DNA of 64,000 nucleotides from Lumbricus rubellus (lineage: Eukaryota; Annelida; Clitellata; Crassiclitellata; Lumbricidae). The position numbers and the translations under genes were made by a program. The stretch is taken from assembly GCA_945859605.1 (NCBI GenBank), contig OX243814.1:29697756-29761755 (forward strand), in the 5' to 3' direction. Of this stretch, positions 45,833 to 56,300 are shown piece after piece. A model generated the notes under the pieces. It saw nothing but the letters and a program-made list of their open reading frames with translations. It did no database searches and was not told the origin of the DNA. The first letter of the stretch is position 1. Each line of letters begins with the position of its first letter.

Positions 45833-46735
45833 TAACTTTTTTTTTGCTTCCGAAAAATCTTTGACGGTTTTCTATAGAATTTGACGTGCTGAACACGATG
45901 GTGTGCTCAGAATTTTTGTATCACGTAAGGTTTTTGAGAAAAACAGTATGCAAGATTTTAACTTAAATGCTCATATTGCATACATTTAATATATACTATA
46001 ATTTAATTTTTTTACTTCCAAAAAATCTTTGATGGTTTTCTATAGAATTTGACGTGCTGAACACGATGGTATGCGCAGAATTGTTGTATCACGTAAGGTT
46101 TTTGAGAAAAACAGTATGCAAGATTCTAACTTAAATGCTCGTTTATTGCATATAATTTACAATAATTATGCTATAATATAATTTTTTTTTCCCAAAAGAT
46201 CTTCGATGGTTTTCTATAGAATTTGACGTGCTGAACACGATGGTATGCTCAGAATTGTTGTATCACGTAAGGTTTTTGAGAAAAACAGTATGCAAGATTC
46301 TAACTTAAATGCTCGTTTATTCACTTTATTGCATATAATTTACAATATGCTATAACTTAATTTTTTTTAATTTCCGGAAAATCTTTCACTGTTTTCTATA
46401 GAATTTGACGTGCTGAACACGATGGTATGCTCAGAATTATTGTATCACGTAAGGTTTTTGAGAAAACAGCATGCAAGATTTTAACTTAAATGCTCATTCA
46501 TTGCATATAATTTACAATATATACTATAACTTAATTTTTGTTATTTCCGGAAAATCTTTCACTATTTTCTATAGAATGTGACGTGCTGAACACGATGGTG
46601 TGCTCAGAATTGTTGTATCCCGTAAGGTTTTTGAAAAAACAGCATGCAACATTTTAACTTACACACTCACATTATATTGTACACATTTACAATATACTAT
46701 AATTTAGTTTCATTGGAAAACAAATCTTTATAACA
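45833..46735. repeat. ~175-bp tandem array, five units
   Basis: Each unit carries 'ttttctatagaatttgacgtgctgaacacgatgg', 'gtatcacgtaaggtttttgagaaaa' and an AT-rich spacer with gcatataatttacaata. Unit starts fall near 45833, 46008, 46178, 46358 and 46533. The last unit is the most diverged. A related inverted stretch lies at 47070-47170. Confidence 0.92.
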
Positions 46736-46847
46736 GTTCTTCCTCATAATATTGATGCTGATGATGACTGTATCACTTAGAAAAGTTGGAAACATGAAAT
46801 TAATGTTTTACAGTTATTTCTTGTTTAGTTGCACATGTACAATGTAC

Positions 46848-47210
46848 GGGATGAGCAAAAAAAGGGGGGACCCTTAGGTTTTTGGCCAATATCTTGGCCA
46901 AAAGTAAGAATTTCGACATGAAACTTTACAGGCTTAAAACCAATTCATATTTACACCAGATGGCCAAATTTCATCAAAATATTTCAAACAGAACAAAAGT
47001 TATACCACTTTTATGGATGCCTAATGCCTAAAACCACTGTTTTTTTTACAATTCCAAAACGTAACGAAAATTTGACGATTTCTCAGAAACCTTACGTGAT
47101 GGGACAATTTCAAGGTGATTTTCGTGATCAGCAGCAGAAACTGCATAAGAAACACATGAAAGTGTCCAGGAAGCAAAATCACTGTTGTCCAGTATACTTA
47201 ACGTGATTAC
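46848..47210 (+). mobile_element. Mariner-like element end or remnant
   Basis: 'cgggatgagcaaaaaaag' and 'tttttggccaatatcttggccaaaagtaag' match the termini at 56080-56150 and 56233-56300. The inner part (47070-47170) resembles the inverse of the 175-bp units. There is no transposase frame. Confidence 0.6.
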
Positions 47211-47499
47211 TATTTTATAAACTTACTTACTCAGTCTAGAGAAAGCTTCTCCTTAGCCTCTCATGGTAGAAACCTGTTGTCGTTGTTATCAAAACTCATT
47301 GCTTAATATAAATAGCCTACCTGTGCAACACTTTGTATAGTAGTGCACAGAGGCCATTGCACCATGTTTATTGTTTAATTCCAACCCAAAGGTGGATATC
47401 GAAACTCTGTCAAGTGGGAAATATTTATTTGCTATTTTTCGTCATTTATTCGTAAATTCTAACAACTCATGCTGTAAAAGTGGAACAACAACATTTTAC

Positions 47500-47733
47500 T
47501 ATGATTGTTTGTTTGTATGTATGTGCACTTGTTAGGCTATAGCGCCCCTTCAAGCTCTCTCTACTCAGAGGCGCTCCCGAATGCAGAGCGGACACTGCAT
47601 CGGAGTTTCACGCCAAAGCGCTGAGCAATTGTGAGTGAAGGACTTGCCCAAGGTCCTTACGCGGCGAGGTGGATTCGAACCTTGAACCTTTCGGCTCCAA
47701 GGCAATGACGCCACCACTACACCACCGGGCTAT
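47500..47733 (-). repeat. SINE-1, full length
   Basis: (gttt) tail at left, hairpin with a small insertion (gttaggctatagcgcccc), core and head complement. Confidence 0.9.
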
Positions 47734-47848
47734 GACTGGCTGTCTTAATTGTGCCAACTCTTAAACAGTGTCCGTAAATCAGCATATAATTTCCATGCCG
47801 ATTTACGGAGCAAATTTTAGTAGCCTACACAATATATTTAATTTTATT

Positions 47849-47916
47849 CAGCGTTTCTCGAGACGGCAACGCTATTTACAAGTGGGTCGCGACCCAGAGA
47901 AATTCGGCAACCACTG
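47849..47916. mobile_element. Possible decayed hAT-type miniature element
   Basis: 'cagcgtttctcgag ... aagtgggtcgcgacccagagaaattcggcaaccactg' resembles CAGTGGTTCTCAACC-ended families with a central gtgggtcgcgaccca palindrome. No target duplication is visible. Confidence 0.4.
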
Positions 47917-48039
47917 AGCTAGAGTAAGATAGAGAGATAGTCCTTGTTGAACAGAGCTCTCCAAACCAACAACAGCAGCCGTCGAAATCATTTTAAGTGC
48001 GACAATGAAGAGCCACTATAATAACCCACATATTATAAG

Positions 48040-48440
48040 ACGAGTGCCGCCGCAAGCATGCACTGCAAATCTGGCCAACGCCATCTGGCGACCGTGGCCA
48101 CAAGCAGAGGCCACCCAGTAACACATAATTAGCGAGAAGAGAACAACTACGACGACAACTACTACGACAACTACGACGACAGCAATAAGGAGCCTTATTA
48201 ATTAAACCGATAATCCTTTTCAAGATAATTTACGTCCGTGACTCCGGGTGGCGCGACCCGCTCGCCGCCGCCGCCACAGTCGGGACGAGAACGGGGGTAC
48301 TGTGGGGCACGGTGGCCACCTAATCTCGAGCCGGACAACAGCCGATGGATCAGAGGAATTCGATCAGCCTGTAACCACTCGGGTTTGTTGGTCGCCGCCG
48401 ATGCTCGCAAGATGCGTGGCACTCGCCAATAAAAAATAAT
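48040..48440. other. GC-rich unique island
   Basis: 'gcgacccgctcgccgccgccgccacag' and 'aacgccatctggcgaccgtggcc' (a distant CTCF-like word). Low repeat content, no exon proved. Confidence 0.28.
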
Positions 48441-48477
48441 TATAGAATAAATTGGTGCTCTTGGTCAGTCCGAGTGC

Positions 48478-48838
48478 AGTGTGTGCGTGCGTGTGCTTGC
48501 GTGTGTGTGTTTGCGTGTGTGTGTGTGTGTTTGCGTGTGTGTGTGTGTCTTTGCGTGTGTGTGTGTGTCTTTGCACGTGTGTGTGTGTCTTTGCACGTGT
48601 GTGTGTGTCTTTGCACGTGTGTGTGTGTCTTTGCACGTGTGTGTGTGTCTTTTGCATGTGTGTGTGTGTCTTTGCACGTGTGTGTGTCTTTGCGTGTGTG
48701 TGTGTGTCTTTGCATGTGTGTGTGTCTTTGCGTGTGTGTGCGTGTGTTTGCGTGTGTGTGCGTTTGCGTGTGTGTGTTTGCGTGTGTGCGCGTTTGCATG
48801 TGTGTGCGTTTGCGTGTGTTTGGGTGTGTGTGTGTGTG
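48478..48838. repeat. (GT)n array with ~26-bp higher-order unit
   Basis: 'gtgtgtgtgtctttgcac' recurs about every 26 bp. All frames on both strands stay open ([16 protein letters not shown]) purely from the repeat. Confidence 0.97.
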
Positions 48839-49029
48839 TCAGTGTAGGAAATATAGCAGATACAGGATTAGCAAAGGCAGATGAGAGTACGAAATGGAAA
48901 CGAATGATTCAGTTCGATTCAGTTCTTACAAGCGAACAGCATGAATCGTGCGAAACCATAACAGCGCGGACATAAAACGGGATTAGAGTTGGATTTAGGT
49001 AAATCAGCAAGGCATAGAGATTTGACCCA

Positions 49030-49405
49030 CATTACAATTTTAATAGAAAAGACCTCGTCACTAAAAAGGATAAACACTGATAAATTTAGCAGAAAAGACC
49101 ATGTAAAAATGGATCAGCATCAAAATTTAACAGAAAGACCTGATCGTGAAAATGGATAAACACGGAAATTTAACCGGAAAGAACTGATCACAAAAATGAA
49201 TAAACATACAAATTTTAGGGGGGAAACCTGGTCACAAAAATGAATAAACATGAAGATCTTAGCAGAAAAGACCTGGTCACAAAAATGGATAAAAATAAAA
49301 AAAATTAGCAGAAAAGACCTGGTCAAAAAAATGGATAAACGTAAAAGTTTTAGCAGAAAAGACCTGGTCACAAAAATGGATAAACGTAAACAATTTGCAG
49401 CAAAC
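49030..49405. repeat. ~46-bp tandem repeat, about eight units
   Basis: 'agcagaaaagacctggtcacaaaaatggataaacgtaaa' repeats with increasing divergence to the left. The plus frame (SRKDLVTKMDKRK) is repeat-derived. Confidence 0.92.
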
Positions 49406-49499
49406 AGACACGGTCTCACATTTGTGCTCACAAAATGGATTCACATTATCATTGTTCGTCACATGTTGACTTTGGAAATGTGCCAGTCTACATCATGAA

Positions 49500-51385
49500 A
49501 CCATTAATTAAAAAAAATCAAACGGGATAAAAATTAACCGAACATATTTTTAATTACCTAATCATACAAATCGCAGCCAAACTAATGAGTAATTACTTAT
49601 TGCCTGTCATTATAAAACCGAGGCTGTAAAGGATTGAAATACGGCAGTTGAGAGACAGCAGCTGCCTGCTTTTCAATTACTGCAAACAGATTGGGTCAGA
49701 AAATGTCATTTTAGTACTTCACGGTTCACTTTAGACGAGTACAAAACACGTCAACCGTAGCCTCTGTATCCAGACAAAACAACCCATGGACAAAACTTCT
49801 AAACATCGATTACTGTTCCGATTTTTAATCTGATAACGACCGGAGGAGCAGAACAAGTACCGCAATGAAATTCACACTCTGATATCATCGTCGTTTGCAA
49901 AACAAGATGGCTGAGGAATATCTGTCGTATGCGGAGGAGCAGGAATCCCAAACTGCCATAAAGCATCCTCGCTTTATATCAATTTAAGTTTCATGTAAAG
50001 GAATGTCTGGACAACAGAGTGGTTCTCGAGAACTGCAATTTGTATGCAGCCTTCGTCGCTAAAGGAAACGTATGAGCGCATGTGCCACAAGACACGAGTC
50101 CCTGCCCATTCTTGTCTAATGCGCTCGTATATACAATGCGCTCGTATATACAATGCGCTCGTATATACGGTTCGCTCGTTTGTTCATTCGATTGCTGAGA
50201 ACGTTGCGTTGCCCAACCGTAAGCCCCAGAAACGCAACCGCACAACCAATAATGGATACAGCGCATAAAAACGGTACATGCAATAAAAACGACTAATACG
50301 GATACGATATGCGCGGCTCTCCAATGATAAATCAAACACCAGAAGCGGGGCAATTTGCATTATGGGATAGATACCGACACATTCACCATGATGTGCCACT
50401 TGAACCGCCAGCAAATCAAAACTAAAGGGCACATACTAAAGTCTATTATGCACAGGAATAGATGAGCACACACACACGCACACAGAACCATACACACGTA
50501 TTAGACCAATATAAAATAGCATTTTGCACTATTTGGCCAAATAAAAATAATTTGGAACGCTATTTGCACGAATATGAATACAAATTCACATCATTACCAT
50601 TGTGAAATTTTTCGAAGGACCGAAAGCATGTGAAATTATTACTTGGCACATACTGCTAAGAGTTTAAAGTGGGTGGGAAATGTGTTCCCACCAATCTTAA
50701 AATTCTTGGCTTGCATTCCCATTGCTCACCATGCACGGAAACCTGGCATTCCAATAAAACTCTTCCTCTGCATTCTTAATACTCACTCATTCGGAAATCC
50801 CAGAGTCCCACCGCTCACCCAAACCACTTTAACCACCGCCTCAAATGGAACCCCTAATGAAAAAGCGTATTAAATGCAATTCTGGACTTTTTCCAACTCT
50901 CTGAATTTCTTAAATTGATCAAAACCCAAGCTAGCCAGAAAACCGCTTTACGAGATTACAAAAAAATCACTAAATGCCAAAAGGCATCAGCAGCAGCATG
51001 TCCCACATGCAGTTGCCAGCAATCTCTCAGATTTTCCATCATCCAGGAGGAGCCAAATTCATGAGTTATCCACACAGATCATACGATACCAGATCCGTGA
51101 ACTCCCATCTCATGCTGCTGCTGCAGGGAAGTCAACAGCAATGTATCGTAGCCGGCAGAAGTCCTGGCAAAGATGTACTTCAACGTCCAATTGATCAATG
51201 CATTTCCAAAATGGCCAATGAAGCGAATGTACTGTGAGGTCGTGCTGCCTAGGGATGTCAGAGTGGTTTCTGCTAATAACGTGGCTGGTCTAATAAGGAA
51301 TCTTAAGGACGCAGCTTCATGAACAAGTAGGCGCTTAGACGTAAGTAAGCGGCAAAGAGTAATTGGATCCCTGTTTCTTCTCTGT
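49500..51385. other. Unique intronic DNA without a supportable gene
   Basis: Contains a short tandem 'gcgctcgtatatacaat' (about 50115-50170). It also has an ATG in excellent Kozak context (aagATGG, 49907) opening only 26 codons. Two overlapping ~90-105-codon frames at 50974-51396 have no domain support. Confidence 0.4.
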
Positions 51386-51387
51386 GT

Positions 51388-51470
51388 TTCAATCAATCAA
51401 TCAATCAATCAAAATATATATAGCGCCCCTTCAAGGTACCTACTCAGAGGCGCTCCCGGGCAAGATCAAG
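51388..51470 (-). repeat. SINE/LINE tail with (caat)n and hairpin
   Basis: '(aatc)n aaaatatatatagcgccccttcaaggtacctactcagaggcgctcccg'. Tail only. Confidence 0.75.
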
Positions 51471-51844
51471 CGAAAAAAACACTCTTCAACAGTTTGTGAA
51501 AATGAGAACAGCTTGGGAGGTGTCGCATAGTCATGGGAAGTCCATTCTTCACTACTATTAACTTAGCTACATGATGTTCTCAATTAATCACTATTTGCTT
51601 ACCACTGCAAGCAATGAATACAATGCAAGTAAACACACTGTGTAAGCACAAAATGGTCAGGAAATGAAATTGTTAAAGTGGCCTAACCTATCCCATGGTA
51701 GTGATTGTAATGTGATCGACAAAACATTTATATAGCACCACTCGAGCACCTCACGAAAGCAGCTTTTGTATGGTGCTGAGATATTTAGAAGATTTAAATT
51801 AATGTAAATACAGTACAGGAGCATGACTTGCATGCCTTTCTAAA

Positions 51845-51958
51845 CAAGTCCTTCACTCGCAACTGCTTGTGTGCTTCGGCATGAGATGCAATGTCCACTC
51901 TATAGTCGGGAGCACCGCTGAGTAGACAGCGTGAAGGGGTGCGATAGCAAATAAATAA
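51845..51958 (+). repeat. SINE-1, 5'-truncated and diverged
   Basis: 'aagtccttcactcgcaactgcttg' through 'gggagcaccgctgagtagacagcgtgaaggggtgcgatagcaa' and (aaat) tail. Confidence 0.75.
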
Positions 51959-52507
51959 GCAAATAACTATGCAAGTATTTTGCTAAACGATCACTAGTCA
52001 GGCAGATGGCAGCACAGTGAGGGTTAACTGGAGTTGACGTATTCACTATGAATGGATGAACTAGCGACACGACAGCATCAATTGAGCAAAACATTTGGCC
52101 ATAATATGACTCGCACAGATCTGACTGATTGAAGCGGGTCCTGCGCCGCAAATTCACATCTACACGGTCATTAATAATTCACAGCAACAGCCAATAGCAA
52201 GCAGACCGACGAAGTTACTGCAATCCAGTCATGGAATTCCACAACTATTGTTTTTCATCGATCTTAGATTGCATCCGTAAGTGCCCAACCACAGGGCATC
52301 CGAGAGGGGGGCAGTCCTGCCCAACTACAGGGCAGCCGAGAGGGGTGCGGCAGTCCTGCCCAACCGTATGCATGCTTTGGCTTTTTGACCTGGTTTGGCT
52401 GAAGTTGATTTTTATGAAATCCAAGCCGGTTGCAATCGGAGAAAGATGATCCAAGTTCTTGGCACACATGATGACACACATCATTATCAAGTTGAATGGT
52501 GAACTTG

Positions 52508-52760
52508 TCAGCATACTGATGAAATCATACTGCATACTGATGACATCATAATGCATACTGATGACATCGTACTGCATACTGATGACATCATACTGCATAC
52601 TGATGACATCATACTGCATACTGATGACATCATACTGCATAATGATGACATCATACTGCATACTGATGACACCATAACGCATACTGATGACATCATACTG
52701 CATACTGATGACATCATACTGCATACTGATGACATCATACTGCATACTGATGACATCATG
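52508..52760. repeat. 21-bp minisatellite (catactgatgacatcatactg)
   Basis: About 12 units of 21 bp. Each contains TGATGACATCA, close to a CRE/ATF-type bZIP site. Because 21 is a multiple of 3, each frame repeats a 7-residue word (e.g. MQYDVIS), giving a 181-codon minus frame that is not supported as a gene. Confidence 0.96.
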
Positions 52761-53011
52761 CTCCAAAAGAAGCACCGAGAGCAGTCGCATCAGTTTTTTT
52801 AGGCTACCGTATTTAAAAAAAGAAAATGAAGGACCAAGTACAGATTAAATGACAACTGAGAACAGTGTCAGAGCCAACAAAGCCACTGGAGAATGCCAGA
52901 TTACATTAGAAAGCTTCAGAAACCAAATTGCTTGGTTGCTACCACTTACTTAGTCTTATACCAAATGGAATCGGTTCAGTCCCAGTTTCAGACAAAGATA
53001 AGTTGCTTTTG

Positions 53012-53280
53012 GGGTGGGGTGGGGGGTTAGGGCAATGGTAACACACTGGCACGAATGCAGAATCGCTTTCCACTACCCTCCCAAAAGGTGCACTCAACCT
53101 TCCATTCCGCAGATGGCATTGGTAAATACCTGTGTGACATTATGAGCGCCTTGCACGGCTGCCAAAAGTTATATTCAACTCCTTTGATAACTTCTGATCA
53201 CCCATTCATACTCTGAATTGTTATCATACTGCGTTGTGCCATTTTGATATTAAACAAAGATTATAATTATCATCACTTTC
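53012..53280 (+). repeat. SINE-3 copy 2
   Basis: 'gggttagggcaatggtaacacac', 'ccttccattccgcagatggcattgg', 'gcacggctgccaaaagtt' and 'tcatactgcgttgtgccattttgatattaaacaaagattat'. The end is shared with the copy at 62526. Confidence 0.85.
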
Positions 53281-53356
53281 CCAGACTAAACTGGGAGCAA
53301 CTCTGAGTAGAAATCTTGGAGAGTAAAGCATAATTGCTCCAAATAAATGAATGACA
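53281..53356 (+). repeat. SINE/LINE tail fragment
   Basis: 'actgggagcaactctgagtagaaatcttggagagtaaagcataattgctcc' and (aaatgaat). Confidence 0.5.
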
Positions 53357-53364
53357 CAGCTAAA

Positions 53365-54418
53365 CCGTGAAGATAAAAAGCACCACCTAAGAAAATAAAA
53401 AGCATCACCTATGAAGATATTTAAAAAGCACCACCCATGAAGATAAAAAGCACCCCCTATGAAGATAAAAAGCACCACCTATGAAGATAAAAATCACCAT
53501 GCATGAAGATAAAAAGCACCAGCTATGAAGATAAAAAGCACCACATATGAAGATAAAAAGCATCACCTATGAAGATAAAAATCACCATGCATGAAGATAA
53601 AAAGCACCACCTATGAAGATAAAAAGCAACACAAATGAAGATAAAAAGCACCACAAATGAAGATAAAAGGCACCACCTATGAAAATAAAAAGCACCACGC
53701 ATGAAGATAAAAAGCACCACCTATGAAGATAAAAAGCACCACCTATGAAGATAAAAAGCAACACAAATGAAGATAAAAATCACCATGCATGAAGATAAAA
53801 ATCACCATGCATGAAGATAAAAAGCACCACCTATGAAGATAAAAAACCACCACGAATGAAGATAAAAAGCACCACGAATGAAGATAAAAAGCACCACGCA
53901 TGAAGATAAAAATCACCACCTATGAAGATAAAAAAGCACCACCTATGAAGATAAAAAGCACCACCTATGAAGATAAAAAGCACCACCTATGAAGATATTA
54001 AAAAAGCACCACCTATGAAGATAAAAAGCACCACCTATGAAGATAAAAAGCAACACAAATGAAGATAAAAATCACCATGCATGAAGATAAAAAGCACCAC
54101 GTATGAAGATAAAAAAGCACCACCTATGAAGATAAAAAACACCACCTATGAAGATAAAAAGCACCACGTATGAAGATAAAAAGCACCACCTATGAAGATA
54201 AAAAGCACCACGCATGAAGATAAAAAGCACCACGTATGAAGATAAAAAAGCACCACCTATGAAGATAAAAAACACCACCTATGAAGATAAAAAGCACCAC
54301 GTATGAAGATAAAAAGCACCACCTATGAAGATAAAAAGCACCACCTATGAAGATAAAAAGCACCACCTATGAAGATAAAAAGCACCACAGTTCTATGAAG
54401 ATAAAAAGCACCACCTAC
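53365..54418. repeat. 22-bp minisatellite (gaagataaaaagcaccacctat), ~48 units
   Basis: A 22-bp unit repeats for more than 1 kb with variants caccacgtat, caccatgcat and caacacaaat. Minus frames (FIFIGGAFYLH) are repeat-derived. The right edge of the array coincides with the 5' splice site of the gene A transmembrane exon. Confidence 0.98.
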
Positions 54419-54587
54419 TTCTGTTACTGATGCCTTCTGCACGCATTTGGCTGCCGAAATGCTGGTGCTGCTGTCGACGTCTGTAGATGAACCAGAAAAT
54501 GATTGACAACAGAGACAGACAGATGGCGCCAGATATAGCGAGACCAACGAGCACAGAAATTCTGGACTTCGATTTTTTTGCATAGTC
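54419..54587 (-). CDS. Gene A exon: transmembrane helix and start of cytoplasmic tail
   Basis: A 169-nt exon with acceptor cattgtttactttacag (AG at 54588-54589) and donor gtaggt (54413-54418), phase 0 to phase 1. It encodes DYAKKSKSR, a hydrophobic helix ISVLVGLAISGAICLSLLSI plus IFWFIY, then RRRQQHQHFGSQMRAEGISNR. The RRR cluster after the helix is a normal stop-transfer signal, and the upstream exon has an N-glycosylation sequon, so a type I orientation is favoured. KKSKSR just before the helix makes this less than certain. The donor is formed by the first unit of the 22-bp minisatellite. I do not recognise the family. Confidence 0.88.
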
Positions 54588-55505
54588 CTGTAAAGTAAAC
54601 AATGGCAAGTTAGCATAGTAATGGCAATTACATAACAGCAGAGTCTAACATAGAAAATTAACATATCCCAGATACATTAGATGATTAGCTAGACCAGCAA
54701 GTACACCAACTCATTAGATTGATGCAAATAAATTGTGCATATTCACAGAGGCCACTAAGGAAAGTTTTTATAAGTGGTGCAAACAGACAGCACGGGCACC
54801 TTCTTGTGCACTGTCAGGAAATGAAAAGTAATGTAAGGTATGCTGCATTTAAAGTAAACATAAGGCCCATCAGCGGGCACTTGGAGGCCCCGGAAACTGT
54901 CCAAAGAAAGAGATGAGCTATGTAATTTCACCAGGTTGAATTAATAAATAAATATTTTAAGAAAGTGTGATTGCAGGTGACTAAAGCACAGAGTAGCCTG
55001 TCTTATTTGGAAACACTAGACTTAAGAGCAAAGCGATGTTTGAAGCTGTGGCAAAATGATTTGGTGTGTATTGCCCGTGTTTCATGTCGTTTCTGAGGCT
55101 CAGATATCTTAATACATCAAAGCACGAAAATGTCTTTGGCCTTGTGTATTTGCTGTCATTGACACTGTGGAACCAGCTCCTCCTTCAACACGATCCTCCT
55201 CATTAACTGGTGGGCCAAACACCTCTTTCTGCAGTTTCAAGACCAATGTTTTTCTCTCTTGGTCTCGCACACTTTGATTGGTGTACACTGCTAGAGGTGC
55301 TATATAAATTATTAGATATAAATACAACGCAATACAATATCACAAGAAAAGAACAGGCAATGATATGCGGGGTGCGGTGGTGTAGTGGTGGAGTTGTTGC
55401 CTTGGAGCCGGAAGGTTCAAAGTTCGAATCCACCTCGTAAGGACCTTGGGCAAGTCTTTCAAACAAGCAAAACAATGAAGGTGGAAAGGTTGACGTTATA
55501 AATAC
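54588..55505. other. Gene A intron between ectodomain and transmembrane exons
   Basis: About 0.9 kb. Contains a SINE/LINE tail (55275-55345, 'ctagaggtgctatataaattattagatataaatacaa') and a SINE-1 head. Confidence 0.6.
55365..55472 (+). repeat. SINE-1 head only (3'-truncated)
   Basis: 'ggggtgcggtggtgtagtggtgg' and B-box-like AGTTCGAATCC, ending 'aaggaccttgggcaagtctttcaaac'. The core and tail hairpin are missing. Confidence 0.82.
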
Positions 55506-55658
55506 CACTTGAAGTAGAAAGCTGTTCCCCGATCCAACATCGATGATCGTGTGGTTGATGGTGATTCTGCTCGCTTCCATCTCAGACGAACCGGACTTCA
55601 CGACTTCAAACTCCACTCTGTTCCTTCCTCGGTCTTCGTCCTCAATTTCAACGTCACC
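55506..55658 (-). CDS. Gene A exon: membrane-proximal ectodomain
   Basis: The acceptor ctttggtgttactag-type (AG at 55659-55660) opens GDVEIEDEDRGRNRVEFEVV, then KSGSSEMEASRITINHTIID and VGSGNSFLLQV. The donor is either gtattt (end 55506) or gtggta (end 55509). Both are mediocre, and both leave phase 0, which matches the transmembrane exon. NHT is an N-glycosylation sequon. The alternating hydrophobic pattern suggests beta strands of an extracellular domain immediately before the helix. No named domain is recognised. Earlier exons, which should lie above 55.7 kb or outside the window, were not found. Confidence 0.72.
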
Positions 55659-56079
55659 CTAGTAACACCAAACAGTAACACCAGCACAACATTAAATATT
55701 ATGCAAAAACTTCAGTAGGACCAAGGCAGACAATTATCTATTAATGTGAAGTAAGGTGATGTAAGTTTTATTGAATGTAATGTAATCTGACATAATGTAG
55801 GCTATGTAATTTAATTAAATGTATTTTGAAGCAATGCAATGCGAGTAAGTAAGTACCGGTATATTTTTTATTACTCCACTTGCAAACACACAATAGGAAA
55901 TAAAACATCATTATTATAACCTATTAAAGTAATAATTGGTAATAAAAGATGCAAATTTAAAAAAAAATTAAGTTGTGTGAAATGTCACAAGTATTACGTA
56001 AGTAGGTAAAGAAACATTAGTGTCAAACAAGTAATCAATACAGCATCCAGGTGATATATTCCTTTCCAATTACTGAATC

Positions 56080-56150
56080 GCTGAATTCTTACTTCTGGCC
56101 AGGATATTGGCAAAAAACCTTAGGGCGATCTTTTTTGCCCACCCAGTATA
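56080..56150 (-). mobile_element. Mariner-like terminus, minus orientation
   Basis: Reading the minus strand: 'actgggtgggcaaaaaagatcgccctaaggttttttgccaatatcctggccag', collinear with 46850-46905. Confidence 0.6.
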
Positions 56151-56164
56151 TGTATGTACCATTG

Positions 56165-56235
56165 TACCCGGTATGTATGTATGTATGCATGCATGCATGT
56201 ATGCATTTATGCATACATGTATGTATGTATGTACA
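56165..56235. repeat. (TATG)n microsatellite
   Basis: tatg/catg units between two mariner-like termini. Confidence 0.9.
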
Positions 56236-56300
56236 GGGTGCGCCAAAAAGTCTCCCTACGATTTTTAGCCCATATCTTGGCCAAACATAACAACAATTTA
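56233..56300 (+). mobile_element. Mariner-like terminus, plus orientation
   Basis: 'cagggtgcgccaaaaagtctccctacgatttttagcccatatcttggccaaa' has the GGGTG.G.CAAAAAG opening common to mariner-type elements. It faces away from the terminus at 56080-56150. Confidence 0.65.

Noticed and set aside
48440..48975. Frames of 119-164 codons on both strands
   Set aside because: Produced by the (GT)n array. Composition, not coding.
49907..49987. 26-codon ORF with excellent start context (MAEEYLSYAEEQ...)
   Set aside because: Very short, no splice donor in frame and no conservation information. Likely chance.
52920..52985. Minus-strand segment ending at a gtaagt donor (LSETGTEPIPFGIRL)
   Set aside because: The apparent acceptor lies in the C-rich head of SINE-3. 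No supporting exon phase.
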